Shown here piece by piece: positions 48,540-57,818 of a DNA stretch of 64,000 nucleotides. Made by a program: the position numbers and the translations under genes. Numbering within the stretch: the first letter of the stretch is position 1; each line of letters begins with the position of its first letter. The stretch is from Liquorilactobacillus oeni DSM 19972 (GTDB lineage: Bacteria; Bacillota; Bacilli; Lactobacillales; Lactobacillaceae): contig NZ_AZEH01000014.1 of assembly GCF_001436275.1 (NCBI RefSeq), positions 1-64,000 of the forward strand, written 5' to 3'. A model generated the notes under the pieces. It saw only the letters and a list, made by a program, of their open reading frames with translations. It had not been told where the DNA came from and ran no database searches.

Positions 48540-48583
48540 AAAGAGACTCAGTCAAGTTTTGTAATTGACTAAGCCTCTTTTTT
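48540..48583. terminator. Bidirectional terminator after the PARG-like gene
   Basis: AAGAGACTCAGTCAA against TTGACTAAGCCTCTT with a short loop and T run. It can serve both the PARG-like gene and the convergent 45-residue gene. The 48.42-48.54 kb stretch before it shows only AG-rich sequence. Confidence 0.75.
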
Positions 48584-48616
48584 AGTAAATTATTGTTGAG
48601 TCGATAAGCAGTAATT

Positions 48617-48754
48617 TTAGTTTTGGAACTTCTTAGCGTCGGCATCTAAACGCGCAAAACCAGAACCATTTTTTTTGCTAGGGTGTTTTGCACGATCATC
48701 TAAAGCCTTGCGAGCCAATGCTTTTTTTTCTTCTTTACTTAATTTTTGTGACAT
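48617..48754 (-). CDS. Small basic protein, 45 residues
   Basis: A short minus-strand frame with AAAGAGGCG nine bases upstream of ATG 48754. The product is very rich in Lys, Ala and Asp (MSQKLSKEEKKALARKALDD..., then KKNGSGFARLDADAKKFQN). It is probably helical and partly disordered, with no membrane segment. Its coding-like composition and ribosome site make it likely real. It lies between DUF915 and PARG-like genes and shares the convergent terminator. I believe similar short proteins occur in lactobacilli, but function is unknown. Confidence 0.65.
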   Translation of the reverse strand: MSQKLSKEEKKALARKALDDRAKHPSKKNGSGFARLDADAKKFQN

Positions 48755-48846
48755 TGATATCGCCTCTTTATATTGAAATCCAAAACATGAAACAACTTTA
48801 CACTTTCATTTTAGTCCAAAAATAAATAATAGCAAACTAAAATATG

Positions 48847-49716
48847 TTATTTTTTCCAAAGAAAGTTGTTGATAGCTTGATCTACTGTAGCATTATTACT
48901 GTGTAAAAGTGTATGCTGAGCATTTGGGCCTTTTACCATTAATTCCTGGTAGGAAGCAACATGATTGCGCAGAAGGTAAGCTAAAGAGCGTGCTGAAGTG
49001 TTTGTTACCAAACCATCGGAATTTGATCCGTCTTCTAAGTTGCCAAAAATGTTCAAGACATGTGTTTGTTTTGGAAAATTATTGCGATACTTCAAGTAGT
49101 CACGGTATGCTGCATTCTGTAAGACAGGTTTTCCTGACGAGTCCAGCGAATTCTGGTTAGGAGTGTCATCAATGTAAATTACTCTATTAAAAGGGCCTGC
49201 AATCGGAACAAACTTACTTAAGATTGGAGAGTCCTTTTTTCGCAAGTGAACTGCCCAATAGTAAGTTACGGGACCGCTCATTGAATGCGAAACCACGTTG
49301 AATTTTTGCATGCTGTATTCCTGCTGAAGATAGCTGACCACATTTTTAAGCCAAACAGCTTCAGTTGGAATCTCAGCAGTATTATCAGTAAAGATCACTT
49401 GGATAAGCGGATTTTTTTCAGACCAAGACCATTTTCCTTTAAGCTGAAGGTGTCCATTTGGTGCAACTTGCACGGTTAAGGTTTTTCTTGCCCGGCCACT
49501 TTTTTGTGCAGCTGAGATTAGTTTATTAGTAGAAGCTGCACTACCGTCGTACCCGTGAAGATAAATAGTGGGAACAATTTCAGTAAAATGGATTTTTTCT
49601 TCATGAGTATTCTCAGAAGTGCTCAACAATGCTAGAATACATACTAAACACATGAGTGAAATCCGTGTAAAGTAAGTTAGAAATGAGAATCTTTTTTGTT
49701 TGATGTGTTTTGCCAA
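48847..49716 (-). CDS. DUF915 alpha/beta hydrolase, membrane-anchored or secreted
   Basis: 289 residues. An N-terminal hydrophobic segment (ISLMCLVCILALLSTS) exports or anchors it. The hydrolase domain has the oxyanion region TIYLHGYDGSAAST, nucleophile elbow FNVVSHSMSGPVTYYWA (Ser), an Asp in GSNSDGLVTNTSA, and His in AQHTLLHSN. This is the DUF915 cell-surface hydrolase family common in lactobacilli. Lipase or esterase activity is plausible; the substrate is unknown. Confidence 0.9.
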   Translation of the reverse strand: MAKHIKQKRFSFLTYFTRISLMCLVCILALLSTSENTHEEKIHFTEIVPTIYLHGYDGSAASTNKLISAAQKSGRARKTLTVQVAPNGHLQLKGKWSWSEKNPLIQVIFTDNTAEIPTEAVWLKNVVSYLQQEYSMQKFNVVSHSMSGPVTYYWAVHLRKKDSPILSKFVPIAGPFNRVIYIDDTPNQNSLDSSGKPVLQNAAYRDYLKYRNNFPKQTHVLNIFGNLEDGSNSDGLVTNTSARSLAYLLRNHVASYQELMVKGPNAQHTLLHSNNATVDQAINNFLWKK

Positions 49717-49801
49717 AATATCACCTTATTAATATACAAGAATTAATTTTTCTACTCTTTAGTATACAATGATATATTTTTTTTGAAAGGACTGAAAGAA
49801 A

Positions 49802-50236
49802 ATGCTTGAGTTTGAACAGACAACTGACTTGACTTCAAAGTGCTACCAAGACGCACTGGTAATTCGTAAACGGGTTTTTATTAAAGAACAAGGCGTTGCC
49901 CCGGCGTTAGAGATTGCAAACGAAGCTGAAGCTGTACACTTTGTTGCTTATGTTGATGGCAGATCAGCTGCAACTGCTCGGATTTTAAATGAAGAAGGAC
50001 CTAGCTGGCATATTCAAAGAGTCGCTACCTTGCCGGAATTTAGAGGACAGGGAATTGCTAAATCTTTAATGGAATACTTAGAAAAAGTAGCGCATAATCA
50101 TGATATTCGTTACTTAAAACTAGGAGCACAGGATCAAGCTCAAGGATTTTACCGAAAGTTAGGGTATCATGTTGAAGGACCAGGTTTTTTGGAGGCTGGA
50201 ATTGCGCACCATCAAATGCAAAAAAAATTATTTTAA
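49802..50236 (+). CDS. GNAT-family N-acetyltransferase (ElaA/YjcF-like)
   Basis: 144 residues. Features are LVIRKRVFIKEQGVAPALEI, HFVAYVDGRSAATARIL, the acetyl-CoA loop IQRVATLPEFRGQGIAKSLMEYLE and YLKLGAQDQAQGFYRKLGYHVEGPGFLEAGIAHHQM, as in YjcF/ElaA proteins. ATG follows AAAGGAC. It lies alone between the DUF915 gene and the ncRNA candidate. The substrate is unknown. Confidence 0.9.
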   Translation: MLEFEQTTDLTSKCYQDALVIRKRVFIKEQGVAPALEIANEAEAVHFVAYVDGRSAATARILNEEGPSWHIQRVATLPEFRGQGIAKSLMEYLEKVAHNHDIRYLKLGAQDQAQGFYRKLGYHVEGPGFLEAGIAHHQMQKKLF

Positions 50237-50243
50237 ACTTATG

Positions 50244-50272
50244 TTGTGTTTTGACTGAAGTTGTACTAAAAT
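50244..50272 (+). promoter_or_regulatory. Promoter of the structured RNA candidate
   Basis: TTGTGT (50244-50249), 17-base spacer and TAAAAT (50267-50272), beginning eight bases after the GNAT stop codon. Confidence 0.55.
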
Positions 50273-50277
50273 AAGCG

Positions 50278-50468
50278 TATGCGATGAGTCGAGAATAGTC
50301 AGGCGATTTTAAAATCGTTCCGCTGCGGCGGCTAGTGACTTTTTCAAGCGGAGTACAAATGCTAGCGGATTTCTAGCGTACTTATAGATTGCTATTGTGG
50401 AATGGCGTTTATTTATCTTTTAAATGATACCGCACTCAGGCGAGCCTTTGTGAAGGCTCGCTTTTTTT
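50278..50468 (+). ncRNA. Structured non-coding RNA candidate, ~190 nt
   Basis: GC-richer than its flanks, with its own promoter and terminator and no reading frame with a ribosome site. Visible pairings are CGATTTT/AAAATCG, CCGC/GCGG, and an AGTCA/TGACT stem enclosing both. There is also an AGTAC...GCTAG/CTAGC...GTACT hairpin, ATTTA/TAAAT, and TGAGT/ACTCA closing the whole. It ends in a perfect 9-bp terminator (GCGAGCCTT, 50440-50461) with seven T. Size and independent transcription would fit 6S RNA, but I cannot show its central bubble. It could also be a riboswitch for lemA-htpX. Confidence 0.6.
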
Positions 50469-50657
50469 ATACTTCTTTATAAAAATGTTCTTAATTAATT
50501 TTAAATTCTAAGGTAATCGGCTTTATAAAAGAATCGAAATTTGCTATGATAATAGTGTATATTAGACAGTGGTTATGAGAATTTCAAAAGGACTTTTTAC
50601 ATGGAGATTTTGGGATAGTATTGTGTTTTTAATTACACATGAGGTATTGGAGGAAAA

Positions 50658-51218
50658 ATGATGTTTTGGATTGTGGTAATAGTAATAATCGCACTTCTGG
50701 TTTTTGGTTATATTGCGCTCTATAATGGTTTGCAAACTGCAAAGGTATATACCGAAGAGTCTTGGAGTCAAATAGATGTACAGTTAAAAAGGCGTAATGA
50801 TTTGATCCCTAATTTGGTTGAAACAACAAAAGGATATGCAAAGCATGAACGGGAAACCTTTGCTCAAGTAGTACAGTTGCGGAATCAGTTAGTGAGTTTA
50901 CCTAATGATGCACATCAGAAAAAGATGGAAATCTCTAATCAGCTTTCCGATTCATTAAAATCAATCTTTGCACTAGCTGAAAGTTATCCTGATCTTAAGG
51001 CAAACCAAGAATTTACTAAACTGATGGAAGAACTAACTAATACAGAAAATAAGATTGCATATTCACGGCAACTCTTTAATTCAAGTGCAGCTTCTTTCAA
51101 TCAAAAATTGATGACTTTTCCTTCTAACGTTATTGCTAAAGTTCATGGTATGACTAAAGTTGGCTATCTGGAAGTTCCTGCTCAAGAAAAAGAAACACCT
51201 AAAGTTTCTTTTGAGTAG
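50658..51218 (+). CDS. LemA family protein
   Basis: 186 residues. An N-terminal membrane helix (FWIVVIVIIALLVFGYIALYNGL) is followed by a coiled-coil domain with the signature ESWSQIDVQLKRRNDLIPNLVETTKGYAKHERETF and KIAYSRQLFNSSAASFNQKL. GGAGG precedes the ATG pair. It is followed 25 bases later by htpX, and the lemA-htpX pair is conserved in Gram-positives. It probably acts with HtpX at the membrane; the role is not known. Confidence 0.93.
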   Translation: MMFWIVVIVIIALLVFGYIALYNGLQTAKVYTEESWSQIDVQLKRRNDLIPNLVETTKGYAKHERETFAQVVQLRNQLVSLPNDAHQKKMEISNQLSDSLKSIFALAESYPDLKANQEFTKLMEELTNTENKIAYSRQLFNSSAASFNQKLMTFPSNVIAKVHGMTKVGYLEVPAQEKETPKVSFE

Positions 51219-51243
51219 ATTTGGTTCAAAGGAGTATACCTAA

Positions 51244-52137
51244 ATGTTATTTCAACAAATAGCACGTAATAAAAGGCGGACGGTCTATGTGATGATCGCC
51301 TTTTTCTTATTAGTTTTACTAATTGGAGCGGCTGTTGGCTATGTTTTTTTTGATAATTCATACTTAGGCGTAGTTATGGCAGCTGTGCTCGGCTTTTTTT
51401 ACATGATTGCAATGCTTGCACAATCCACTGAAATTGTGATGGGGATGAATCACGCAAAAGAAATCAAACAAGAAAGCGATTTCCCTGAGCTTTGGCATAT
51501 TGTTGAGGATATGGCAATGGTAGGACGAGTTCCGATGCCGCGAGTATTCATTATTGCGGACGAAAGCCCTAATGCTTTTGCAACAGGTAGTAATCCAAAG
51601 CACTCTGCTGTAGCAGTTACTGAGGGATTGCTTACACGGCTTAAGCGAGAAGAACTTGAGGGTGTTATTGCTCATGAAGTCTCACATATTCGTAATTATG
51701 ATATCAGACTGCAAACAACAGCATTAGCATTAACAGCTGTTATCTCTGCCCTTGTTAACTTGGGCTTTAACTCATTTTGGTGGGGGGGAACTGGTCGCAG
51801 AAGAAATAATGAAGGCGGCAACGGCACTGCGGCTATCCTTATGATTCTATCCCTTATAGTTGTTATTTTGGCACCCTTAGCAGCCACTTTGGCTCAACTT
51901 GCTTTATCACGTAACCGTGAATTTTTAGCAGATGCCTCAGGGGTTGAATTAACAAGAAATCCTCAAGGACTTATTAACGCACTTGAAAAAATTTCGCAAA
52001 GCGAGCCGATGAAGGCTGCGGATCCAAGTAGTTCATCTTTATATATTGCTAATCCGTTTAAATCTGGATCTTGGACGCACCTTTTTGACACTCATCCTCC
52101 GATTGATGATCGAGTTGCACGTTTACGTAAGATGTAG
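51244..52137 (+). CDS. htpX: Membrane metalloprotease HtpX
   Basis: 297-residue M48 peptidase for membrane protein quality control. Two N-terminal helices ([42 protein letters not shown]) are followed by [10 protein letters not shown] with the HExxH zinc site. Two more helices come next, then [16 protein letters not shown] with the third zinc ligand Glu. A poly-G/Arg loop ([16 protein letters not shown]) separates the inner helices. AAAGGAG precedes the ATG. Confidence 0.96.
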   Translation: MLFQQIARNKRRTVYVMIAFFLLVLLIGAAVGYVFFDNSYLGVVMAAVLGFFYMIAMLAQSTEIVMGMNHAKEIKQESDFPELWHIVEDMAMVGRVPMPRVFIIADESPNAFATGSNPKHSAVAVTEGLLTRLKREELEGVIAHEVSHIRNYDIRLQTTALALTAVISALVNLGFNSFWWGGTGRRRNNEGGNGTAAILMILSLIVVILAPLAATLAQLALSRNREFLADASGVELTRNPQGLINALEKISQSEPMKAADPSSSSLYIANPFKSGSWTHLFDTHPPIDDRVARLRKM

Positions 52138-52170
52138 ATATGTATTTTTTAATAGAATAGAGGAAAAATA

Positions 52171-52953
52171 ATGCGTAGCAACCTTGTTTACGTATACGTC
52201 GAGAAAGTGTCGCATCTCACACTAACCTATGGTATTTCTACTGCTGATTTTATTGCAAATGTGCCTCTTCCGCCTAAGAATATTCTTTCACTTAGTAATG
52301 TTGACCCGCAACAGGAAATAGATATTTACTCTGGATTTAATATGTACTTAGGAGAAGAAGCTGTAAAAGCTTATTTGTCCGGTAGACATGCTAAAGCGTT
52401 AGAATGGATCGACTTTGATTCCGTTAATGACTTGGAGTTTCTAGCACCTCGTGAAGTTTCGGAATTGCTTTATCTCGGTCATGCTTACACTCATCTTAAG
52501 GCTCCTTTTTACTATAAATTGCAAAATAGTTATGTTTTTTTAACATTGCCTAATGGTGCCAAAAAAGTATATTATCGTTATTTACCCCATTTTTATCAGT
52601 TATTGGCAAAAACTTTAGCAGTTTATCTTGCGGAGGTGTATCGTGAAAAAAGGCTTATTTTGCGTTCGCGGCATCCCTTTTTGATGATGCCGTCTGAGAT
52701 TGTCCAAGAGTTGACTTCTTTATTTAGCAATGGAGTGGTCTTTGATTATGGCAGGGTAAAAATTAGAAATCAAGAGATTTCAATTCCGATGTTGACAGCG
52801 CCAGAAAGTGTCTATCAGTTAAAGTGGCATGAGCCTACGATGTTAATAGAAAAATCAAAATTGGTAGGAAAATTACATTATTATTTGAATGTTAAAGAAT
52901 GGAAATTGGAAGTAATTGTTCCAGAAGCTTTTGAAGATAATTTTAACTTTTAA
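52171..52953 (+). CDS. Uncharacterised conserved protein downstream of htpX
   Basis: 260 residues, soluble, no signal or membrane segment, and no motif I can name. The N-terminal half (VYVYVEKVSHLTLTYGISTADFIANVPLPP...) is beta-rich. The middle has an aromatic, Leu-rich helix (YYRYLPHFYQLLAKTLAVYLAEVYREKRL), and the end (LHYYLNVKEWKLEVIVPEAF) is again beta. GAGGAAA precedes the ATG, 33 bases after htpX, so it probably belongs to the lemA-htpX transcript. Function unknown. Confidence 0.7.
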   Translation: MRSNLVYVYVEKVSHLTLTYGISTADFIANVPLPPKNILSLSNVDPQQEIDIYSGFNMYLGEEAVKAYLSGRHAKALEWIDFDSVNDLEFLAPREVSELLYLGHAYTHLKAPFYYKLQNSYVFLTLPNGAKKVYYRYLPHFYQLLAKTLAVYLAEVYREKRLILRSRHPFLMMPSEIVQELTSLFSNGVVFDYGRVKIRNQEISIPMLTAPESVYQLKWHEPTMLIEKSKLVGKLHYYLNVKEWKLEVIVPEAFEDNFNF

Positions 52954-53176
52954 ATCTAGAAGATTCATTGTTTATTTTGCAATGGTTAATTTATTTTTGA
53001 AGATATGGTAAAGAAATTTTATATTAGCCCCAAGTAAGATTTTTTATTTGTGATACAATAACATAGGACGAATTTTGCATATAAGTTTATTTGACTGAAA
53101 ATTAACTTTAAGTAGATGAGATTCTTATCGGGACATTGTTGATAAATGCAATGTCAAGAGAAAGGAAGATAGTCAC

Positions 53177-54544
53177 ATGAAGATGCGATTAGCAGAAATT
53201 GCGAAAGCACTACAGGTGGATTTGACAGAAGAATGGGCAGATGTCGTTGTTACAAGTGTTTCTTTCGATACCCGTTCATTACAACCTGGTGCGCTTTTTG
53301 TGCCATTGAGAGGGGAGCATGATGGGCATGAGTACATCAAAAACGCAATCTCAAACGGAGCTGTTGCAACTCTTTGGGAAGAAGGTCATGAAGGAACTCC
53401 AGAAAACTTTCCTAGAATAACGGTTACGGACAGTTTAGCAGCTCTGCAAAAACTGGCCAAATACTATTTATATAAGATTAATCCTAAAGTTGTGGCGATT
53501 ACAGGAAGCAATGGAAAAACAACAACGAAGGATATGGTTGCAGCTATTTTAGGGGAACAGTTTAATGTAAAGAAAACCCATGCTAATTTTAATAACTATA
53601 TTGGAGTACCAATAACAGTTCTTGATATGGAACCTAATACTGAAGTACTAGTTATTGAAATGGGTATGGATCATTTTGGAGAGCTTGACGGCTTAAGCCG
53701 CCTTGTTGAACCTGATATTGCTGTTATCACCATGATAGGAGAAGCCCACATTGAGTTCTTTGGGACCAGAGACAAGATTGCAGATGCAAAGATGGAGATA
53801 ACTCATGGCCTAAAGGAAGATGGAGTTTTGATCTTTAACGGTGATGAACCTCTGTTAACTCAAAGGGTTAAGAAATTGACACAAGAAACTGTCACGTTCG
53901 GTAACAGAGAATCAGACAATTTCAGGGGACTTAATATTGTAAGTAATGAAAATAAGACCAGCTTCAGAGTTTCAAAATGGCCTGATGAAAATTTTATGAT
54001 CCCAATGATTGGTTCTTACAATGTTAATAATGCTCTTGCTGCTTTGAGCGTGGGAGATTATTTTAGAATTCCAGTTAAATTAATGGTTAAAGCACTTTCG
54101 TCGTTTACATTAACAAAGAATCGTACTGAGTGGATTAGAGGCAAACAGGGAGAGAAGATTTTAAGCGATGTTTATAACTCTAATCCAACAGCAGCCAAAC
54201 TGGTTCTTAAGGCATTTTCTGAGGCAAAAACTGCTGGCAAAAGAATCGTAGTATTAGGTGACATGCTACAATTAGGCGAACATTCTAAGGAAATGCATGC
54301 CGGTTTAGCAGAAGCAATCGATCCTCAAAAGATTAAAGAAATTTTTCTTTGTGGTAATGATATGGAGCAATTGGAAGAAAAATTGAAAGATAAGTTTGAT
54401 TCCACACAGTTACATTGGTACAAGACCGAAGAAAAGAAAAAACTGGCTTCAGTGTTGCAAAATGAAATAGAACCAGAAGATTTAGTGTTATTGAAAGGCA
54501 GTCATGGTATACATTTAGAACAGGTTCTTAATGATTTAACTTAG
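53177..54544 (+). CDS. murF: UDP-MurNAc-tripeptide-D-Ala-D-Ala ligase
   Basis: Adds the D-Ala-D-Ala dipeptide to the peptidoglycan precursor in the cytoplasm. The N-terminal domain has SFDTRSLQPGALFVPLRGEHDGHEY. The ATP loop is VVAITGSNGKTTTKDMVA and NFNNYIGVP follows, with DVYNSNPTAAKLVLKAF and VLGDMLQLGEHSKEMH in the C-terminal part. Length 455. AAAGGAAG precedes the ATG. It works with alr (56.6 kb), which supplies D-Ala. Confidence 0.97.
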   Translation: MKMRLAEIAKALQVDLTEEWADVVVTSVSFDTRSLQPGALFVPLRGEHDGHEYIKNAISNGAVATLWEEGHEGTPENFPRITVTDSLAALQKLAKYYLYKINPKVVAITGSNGKTTTKDMVAAILGEQFNVKKTHANFNNYIGVPITVLDMEPNTEVLVIEMGMDHFGELDGLSRLVEPDIAVITMIGEAHIEFFGTRDKIADAKMEITHGLKEDGVLIFNGDEPLLTQRVKKLTQETVTFGNRESDNFRGLNIVSNENKTSFRVSKWPDENFMIPMIGSYNVNNALAALSVGDYFRIPVKLMVKALSSFTLTKNRTEWIRGKQGEKILSDVYNSNPTAAKLVLKAFSEAKTAGKRIVVLGDMLQLGEHSKEMHAGLAEAIDPQKIKEIFLCGNDMEQLEEKLKDKFDSTQLHWYKTEEKKKLASVLQNEIEPEDLVLLKGSHGIHLEQVLNDLT

Positions 54545-54591
54545 TTTAAGAGAACTGAAAACACAGAATTATTAATAGGAGGAAATATTTT

Positions 54592-56085
54592 TTGAAATTT
54601 ACAGAACTCGGACTTTCAGATAATCTATTAAAGGCAATCAAACGCAGTGGGTTTGAAGAGGCTACCCCAATTCAGGCTGAAACGATACCTTTGGTTCTGA
54701 AAGGCAACGATGTTATCGGTCAGGCACAGACCGGAACTGGGAAAACAGCAGCTTTTGGATTGCCGATCCTAAATCATATTGATGTTAAGCGGAATGAAGT
54801 TCAAGCAGTAATTATTTCACCAACCCGTGAGCTTGCTATTCAAACTCAAGAAGAGCTATTCCGTTTGGGACGCGATGAACATGCTAAAGTGCAAGTAGTC
54901 TACGGCGGAGCAGATATCAGACGTCAGATCAAAATGTTGAAGAGAGCTCCACAAATCGTAGTCGGAACACCAGGGAGACTTCTTGATCATATCAGAAGAC
55001 GTACTATAGATTTAAGCTCAGTTGAAACGCTTGTTCTTGATGAGGCTGACGAAATGCTTGACATGGGATTTGTCGAAGACATCGAAAGTATTATTAAAAC
55101 AATTCCTGATAAAAGACAAACTTTGCTCTTCTCGGCTACTATGCCGTCTGCAATTTTGAAAATTGGCGAGAAGTTTATGACTAAACCTGAAATTGTTAAG
55201 ATCAAAAGTAAGGAACTAACCACAGACTTGGTAGACCAATATTATGTCCGCGCAAAAGATTTTGAAAAATTTGATGTCATGACACGTATTTTAGACGTTC
55301 AAGCGCCTGAACTAACAATTCTTTTTGGTCGTACAAAAAGACGTGTAGATGAGCTTTCTAAGGGCTTAGAAGCTCGCGGCTATAATGCTAAGGGAATTCA
55401 TGGGGATTTGTCGCAGCAGCGGCGGATGAGTATTTTGAAGCAATTTAAAGCCGGAAAGCTAGATATTCTTGTAGCAACGGATGTAGCAGCTAGAGGACTT
55501 GATATTTCAGGTGTAACGCATGTTTATAACTACGATATCCCTCAAGACCCGGAAAGTTATGTTCATCGCATTGGACGTACTGGTCGTGCTGGACATCATG
55601 GTGTATCGGTAACTTTTGTAACTCCTAATGAAGTTGATTATTTGCGTGTTATCGAAAAACTTACCAAGAAGAGAATGACTGCTTTGAAGCCGCCTACACA
55701 AGAAGAAGCCTTTATTGGTCAAGTTTCTTCAGCTGTAGAAAAAATCGGCGATCTTGTTAGGAAAACCGACACAGAAAAATTTTCTAAGCAGGTCGATGAG
55801 CTTCTTAAAAAATATGATGCTACCGATTTGATTGCAGCATTGATTAATGAGGTGGCTAAGGATGATGCTAGCAAGGTTCCTGTAAAAATTACGCCAGAAC
55901 GTCCTTTGCCGAGCCGAAGAAAGAAAGGTTCTTCAAACCATTATAGTCATAATAAGAGGCGTTCTTGGCACGATAACGGCAAGGGTTCTAAAAACTATAA
56001 GCCGCGAAAAGAACAAAATCGCGATAAATACAGTCGCGATCGTAAAAAGAAACGCAAGTTCACCATTAGGGTGAAGAAAGACTAG
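54592..56085 (+). CDS. cshA: DEAD-box RNA helicase CshA
   Basis: 497 residues. The Q motif is FEEATPIQAETIPL, motif I AQTGTGKTAAF, Ia PTRELAIQT, II VLDEADEMLDMGF, III SATMP, V ATDVAARGLDISGV and VI HRIGRTGRAG. A basic Arg/Lys/Ser-rich tail follows (from about residue 440), as in CshA of the RNA degradosome. It starts at TTG 54592 after AGGAGG. The order murF-cshA-acpS-alr-ndoAI-ndoA matches Bacillus. Confidence 0.97.
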   Translation: MKFTELGLSDNLLKAIKRSGFEEATPIQAETIPLVLKGNDVIGQAQTGTGKTAAFGLPILNHIDVKRNEVQAVIISPTRELAIQTQEELFRLGRDEHAKVQVVYGGADIRRQIKMLKRAPQIVVGTPGRLLDHIRRRTIDLSSVETLVLDEADEMLDMGFVEDIESIIKTIPDKRQTLLFSATMPSAILKIGEKFMTKPEIVKIKSKELTTDLVDQYYVRAKDFEKFDVMTRILDVQAPELTILFGRTKRRVDELSKGLEARGYNAKGIHGDLSQQRRMSILKQFKAGKLDILVATDVAARGLDISGVTHVYNYDIPQDPESYVHRIGRTGRAGHHGVSVTFVTPNEVDYLRVIEKLTKKRMTALKPPTQEEAFIGQVSSAVEKIGDLVRKTDTEKFSKQVDELLKKYDATDLIAALINEVAKDDASKVPVKITPERPLPSRRKKGSSNHYSHNKRRSWHDNGKGSKNYKPRKEQNRDKYSRDRKKKRKFTIRVKKD

Positions 56086-56116
56086 AATCGTAAATTTTTA
56101 GTATGAATTTCTTTCA

Positions 56117-56163
56117 GGGGAGAATAGTAGTAAAACAATTGTTTTATTGCTGTTCTTCTTTTT
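56117..56163 (+). terminator. Terminator downstream of cshA
   Basis: A long, nearly symmetric stem around AAAACAATTGTTTT (GAGAATAGTAGT against ATTGCTGTTCTTC), followed by six T. Confidence 0.85.
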
Positions 56164-56243
56164 TGCGTTAAAAAGATGTGATAAAATAAATCGTGTATAT
56201 ACTTTGTTTAAGTACTTTTGATTTTAATGAGGTGTTTATAAAA

Positions 56244-56609
56244 ATGATTTTGGGAATAGGAATTGATATTACTGAAATATCAAGAATCAAAAATGCTTTC
56301 AAAGCGCATAATACATTTGCTCAGCGGGTACTTACCTCGGCGGAATTGGTAGCCTTTAACAAATATGGTGAGAAAAGAAAATATGAATTTCTAGCGGGAA
56401 GATTTTCTGCAAAGGAATCATATAGTAAGGCGGCAGGTACAGGCATTGGTAAAATCATTGGCTTTCAAGATATTGAGATTATAGATGATCAACAAACTGG
56501 GCGCCCGCGAATTATGACACATCCTTTTATTGAAGACGAAGCACACATTTCAATTTCGCACACTGAGAAGGTAGTTATAACTGAGGTAATTTTGGAAAGT
56601 AAATCATAG
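56244..56609 (+). CDS. acpS: Holo-[acyl-carrier-protein] synthase
   Basis: Transfers phosphopantetheine from CoA to acyl carrier protein. MILGIGIDITEISRI holds the metal-binding Asp, AGRFSAKESYSKAAGTGIG the catalytic core, and HISISHTEKVVITEVILE ends the fold. The start at 56244 (121 residues) follows AATGAGGTG. The longer frame from 56193 has no ribosome site. It precedes alr by ten bases. Confidence 0.96.
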   Translation: MILGIGIDITEISRIKNAFKAHNTFAQRVLTSAELVAFNKYGEKRKYEFLAGRFSAKESYSKAAGTGIGKIIGFQDIEIIDDQQTGRPRIMTHPFIEDEAHISISHTEKVVITEVILESKS

Positions 56610-56627
56610 ATAAGGAAGATGCTGGGA

Positions 56628-57752
56628 ATGGTTGTAGGAACTCATCGCAATACTTATGCAAAGATAAGTCTTGCAATAATTAAGCGAAACATTGGAATAG
56701 AGAAAAAGAAAATGGACCCTGAACAGGCACTTTTTGCTGTTGTAAAAGCAAATGCTTATGGTCATGGCTTATTAGAAGTTTCGCAAGCTGCACATGAGGC
56801 CGGGGTTGACGGCTTTTGTGTTGCTATTATTGATGAGGGTTTAAAACTCAGACTTGCTGGCATAAAAGAACTTATCTTGGTTCTAGGTGTTAACCCACCT
56901 GCACAAGCTGTTTTAATGGCGCAAAATAATCTTTCTGCTACTGTCGATAGTTTGGCTTTTTTACAGGCTGCGGCTCCGCTATTACGAGCTAAAAACGTTC
57001 GGTTGGCTGTTCACTTGGCACTTGATACCGGTATGAGTAGAATTGGTTTTAGAACAAAAGAAGAATTAAAAAAGGCGTTAGCTTTTTTGAAAGCCCATCG
57101 AGAAGAATTTATTTTTGAGGGAATTTTTACACACTTTGCAACAGCTGATTCGACCGCACAAACAGCTTTAGATCACTATCACAGGCAGCTTGAAAAATTT
57201 CATGAACTGATGACAGTAGTGATTAACAAACCGCGTTATGTGCATGTTGCTAATTCGGCAGCTTCCTTGTGGCATAAAGAAGCTAAGGGCAATGCAGTTC
57301 GATTTGGAATAGCAATGTATGGCCTTAACCCCTCGGGTGGTGAGTTAGAGTTACCGAGCGAATTAAAACCTGCGATGAGCCTTTATAGTGAAATTGTTTC
57401 GGTTCGGCAGCTTGATGCAGGAAATTCAGTAGGTTACGGGAAGACTTATACCGCTTCAAAAGCTGAATGGATCGCTACTGTTCCAATTGGTTATGCTGAT
57501 GGATGGCTAAGGCGCATGCAGGGATTTAAGGTGTTAGTTAAGGGAATCTATTGTGCAATAGTTGGAAGGGTATGTATGGATCAAATAATGATTCGACTGC
57601 CTTATGAATTACCAGTTGGAGAAAAGGTCACTTTAATTGGAACAGACAATAAAAAGACAATCACAGCACAGGATATCGCGACATATTCTAAGACAATTCA
57701 TTACGAAGTACTCTGTGCTCTTTCAGAAAGGATTCCACGATATTATAAATAA
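56628..57752 (+). CDS. alr: Alanine racemase
   Basis: PLP enzyme making D-alanine for peptidoglycan. AVVKANAYGHGLLEV has the PLP lysine, DTGMSRIGFR and HVANSAASLW follow, GYADGWLRRMQGF is a C-domain signature, and VGRVCMDQIMI contains the catalytic region. About 374 residues from ATG 56628. AAGGA lies eleven bases upstream, whereas ATG 56619 would be only two bases from it. It is followed by the ndoAI-like and ndoA genes. Confidence 0.96.
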   Translation: MVVGTHRNTYAKISLAIIKRNIGIEKKKMDPEQALFAVVKANAYGHGLLEVSQAAHEAGVDGFCVAIIDEGLKLRLAGIKELILVLGVNPPAQAVLMAQNNLSATVDSLAFLQAAAPLLRAKNVRLAVHLALDTGMSRIGFRTKEELKKALAFLKAHREEFIFEGIFTHFATADSTAQTALDHYHRQLEKFHELMTVVINKPRYVHVANSAASLWHKEAKGNAVRFGIAMYGLNPSGGELELPSELKPAMSLYSEIVSVRQLDAGNSVGYGKTYTASKAEWIATVPIGYADGWLRRMQGFKVLVKGIYCAIVGRVCMDQIMIRLPYELPVGEKVTLIGTDNKKTITAQDIATYSKTIHYEVLCALSERIPRYYK

Positions 57753-57818
57753 GGAACCATCTTTTTGTTAATAAATGTGGTATTATGTTTAAATAAATGA
57801 TGTTGGGGGCCGTTTGAG

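Noticed and set aside
50278-50468. tmRNA, RNase P RNA or SRP RNA
   Set aside because: None of the characteristic conserved segments (tRNA-like ends, P4 core, Alu/SRP loop) can be found.
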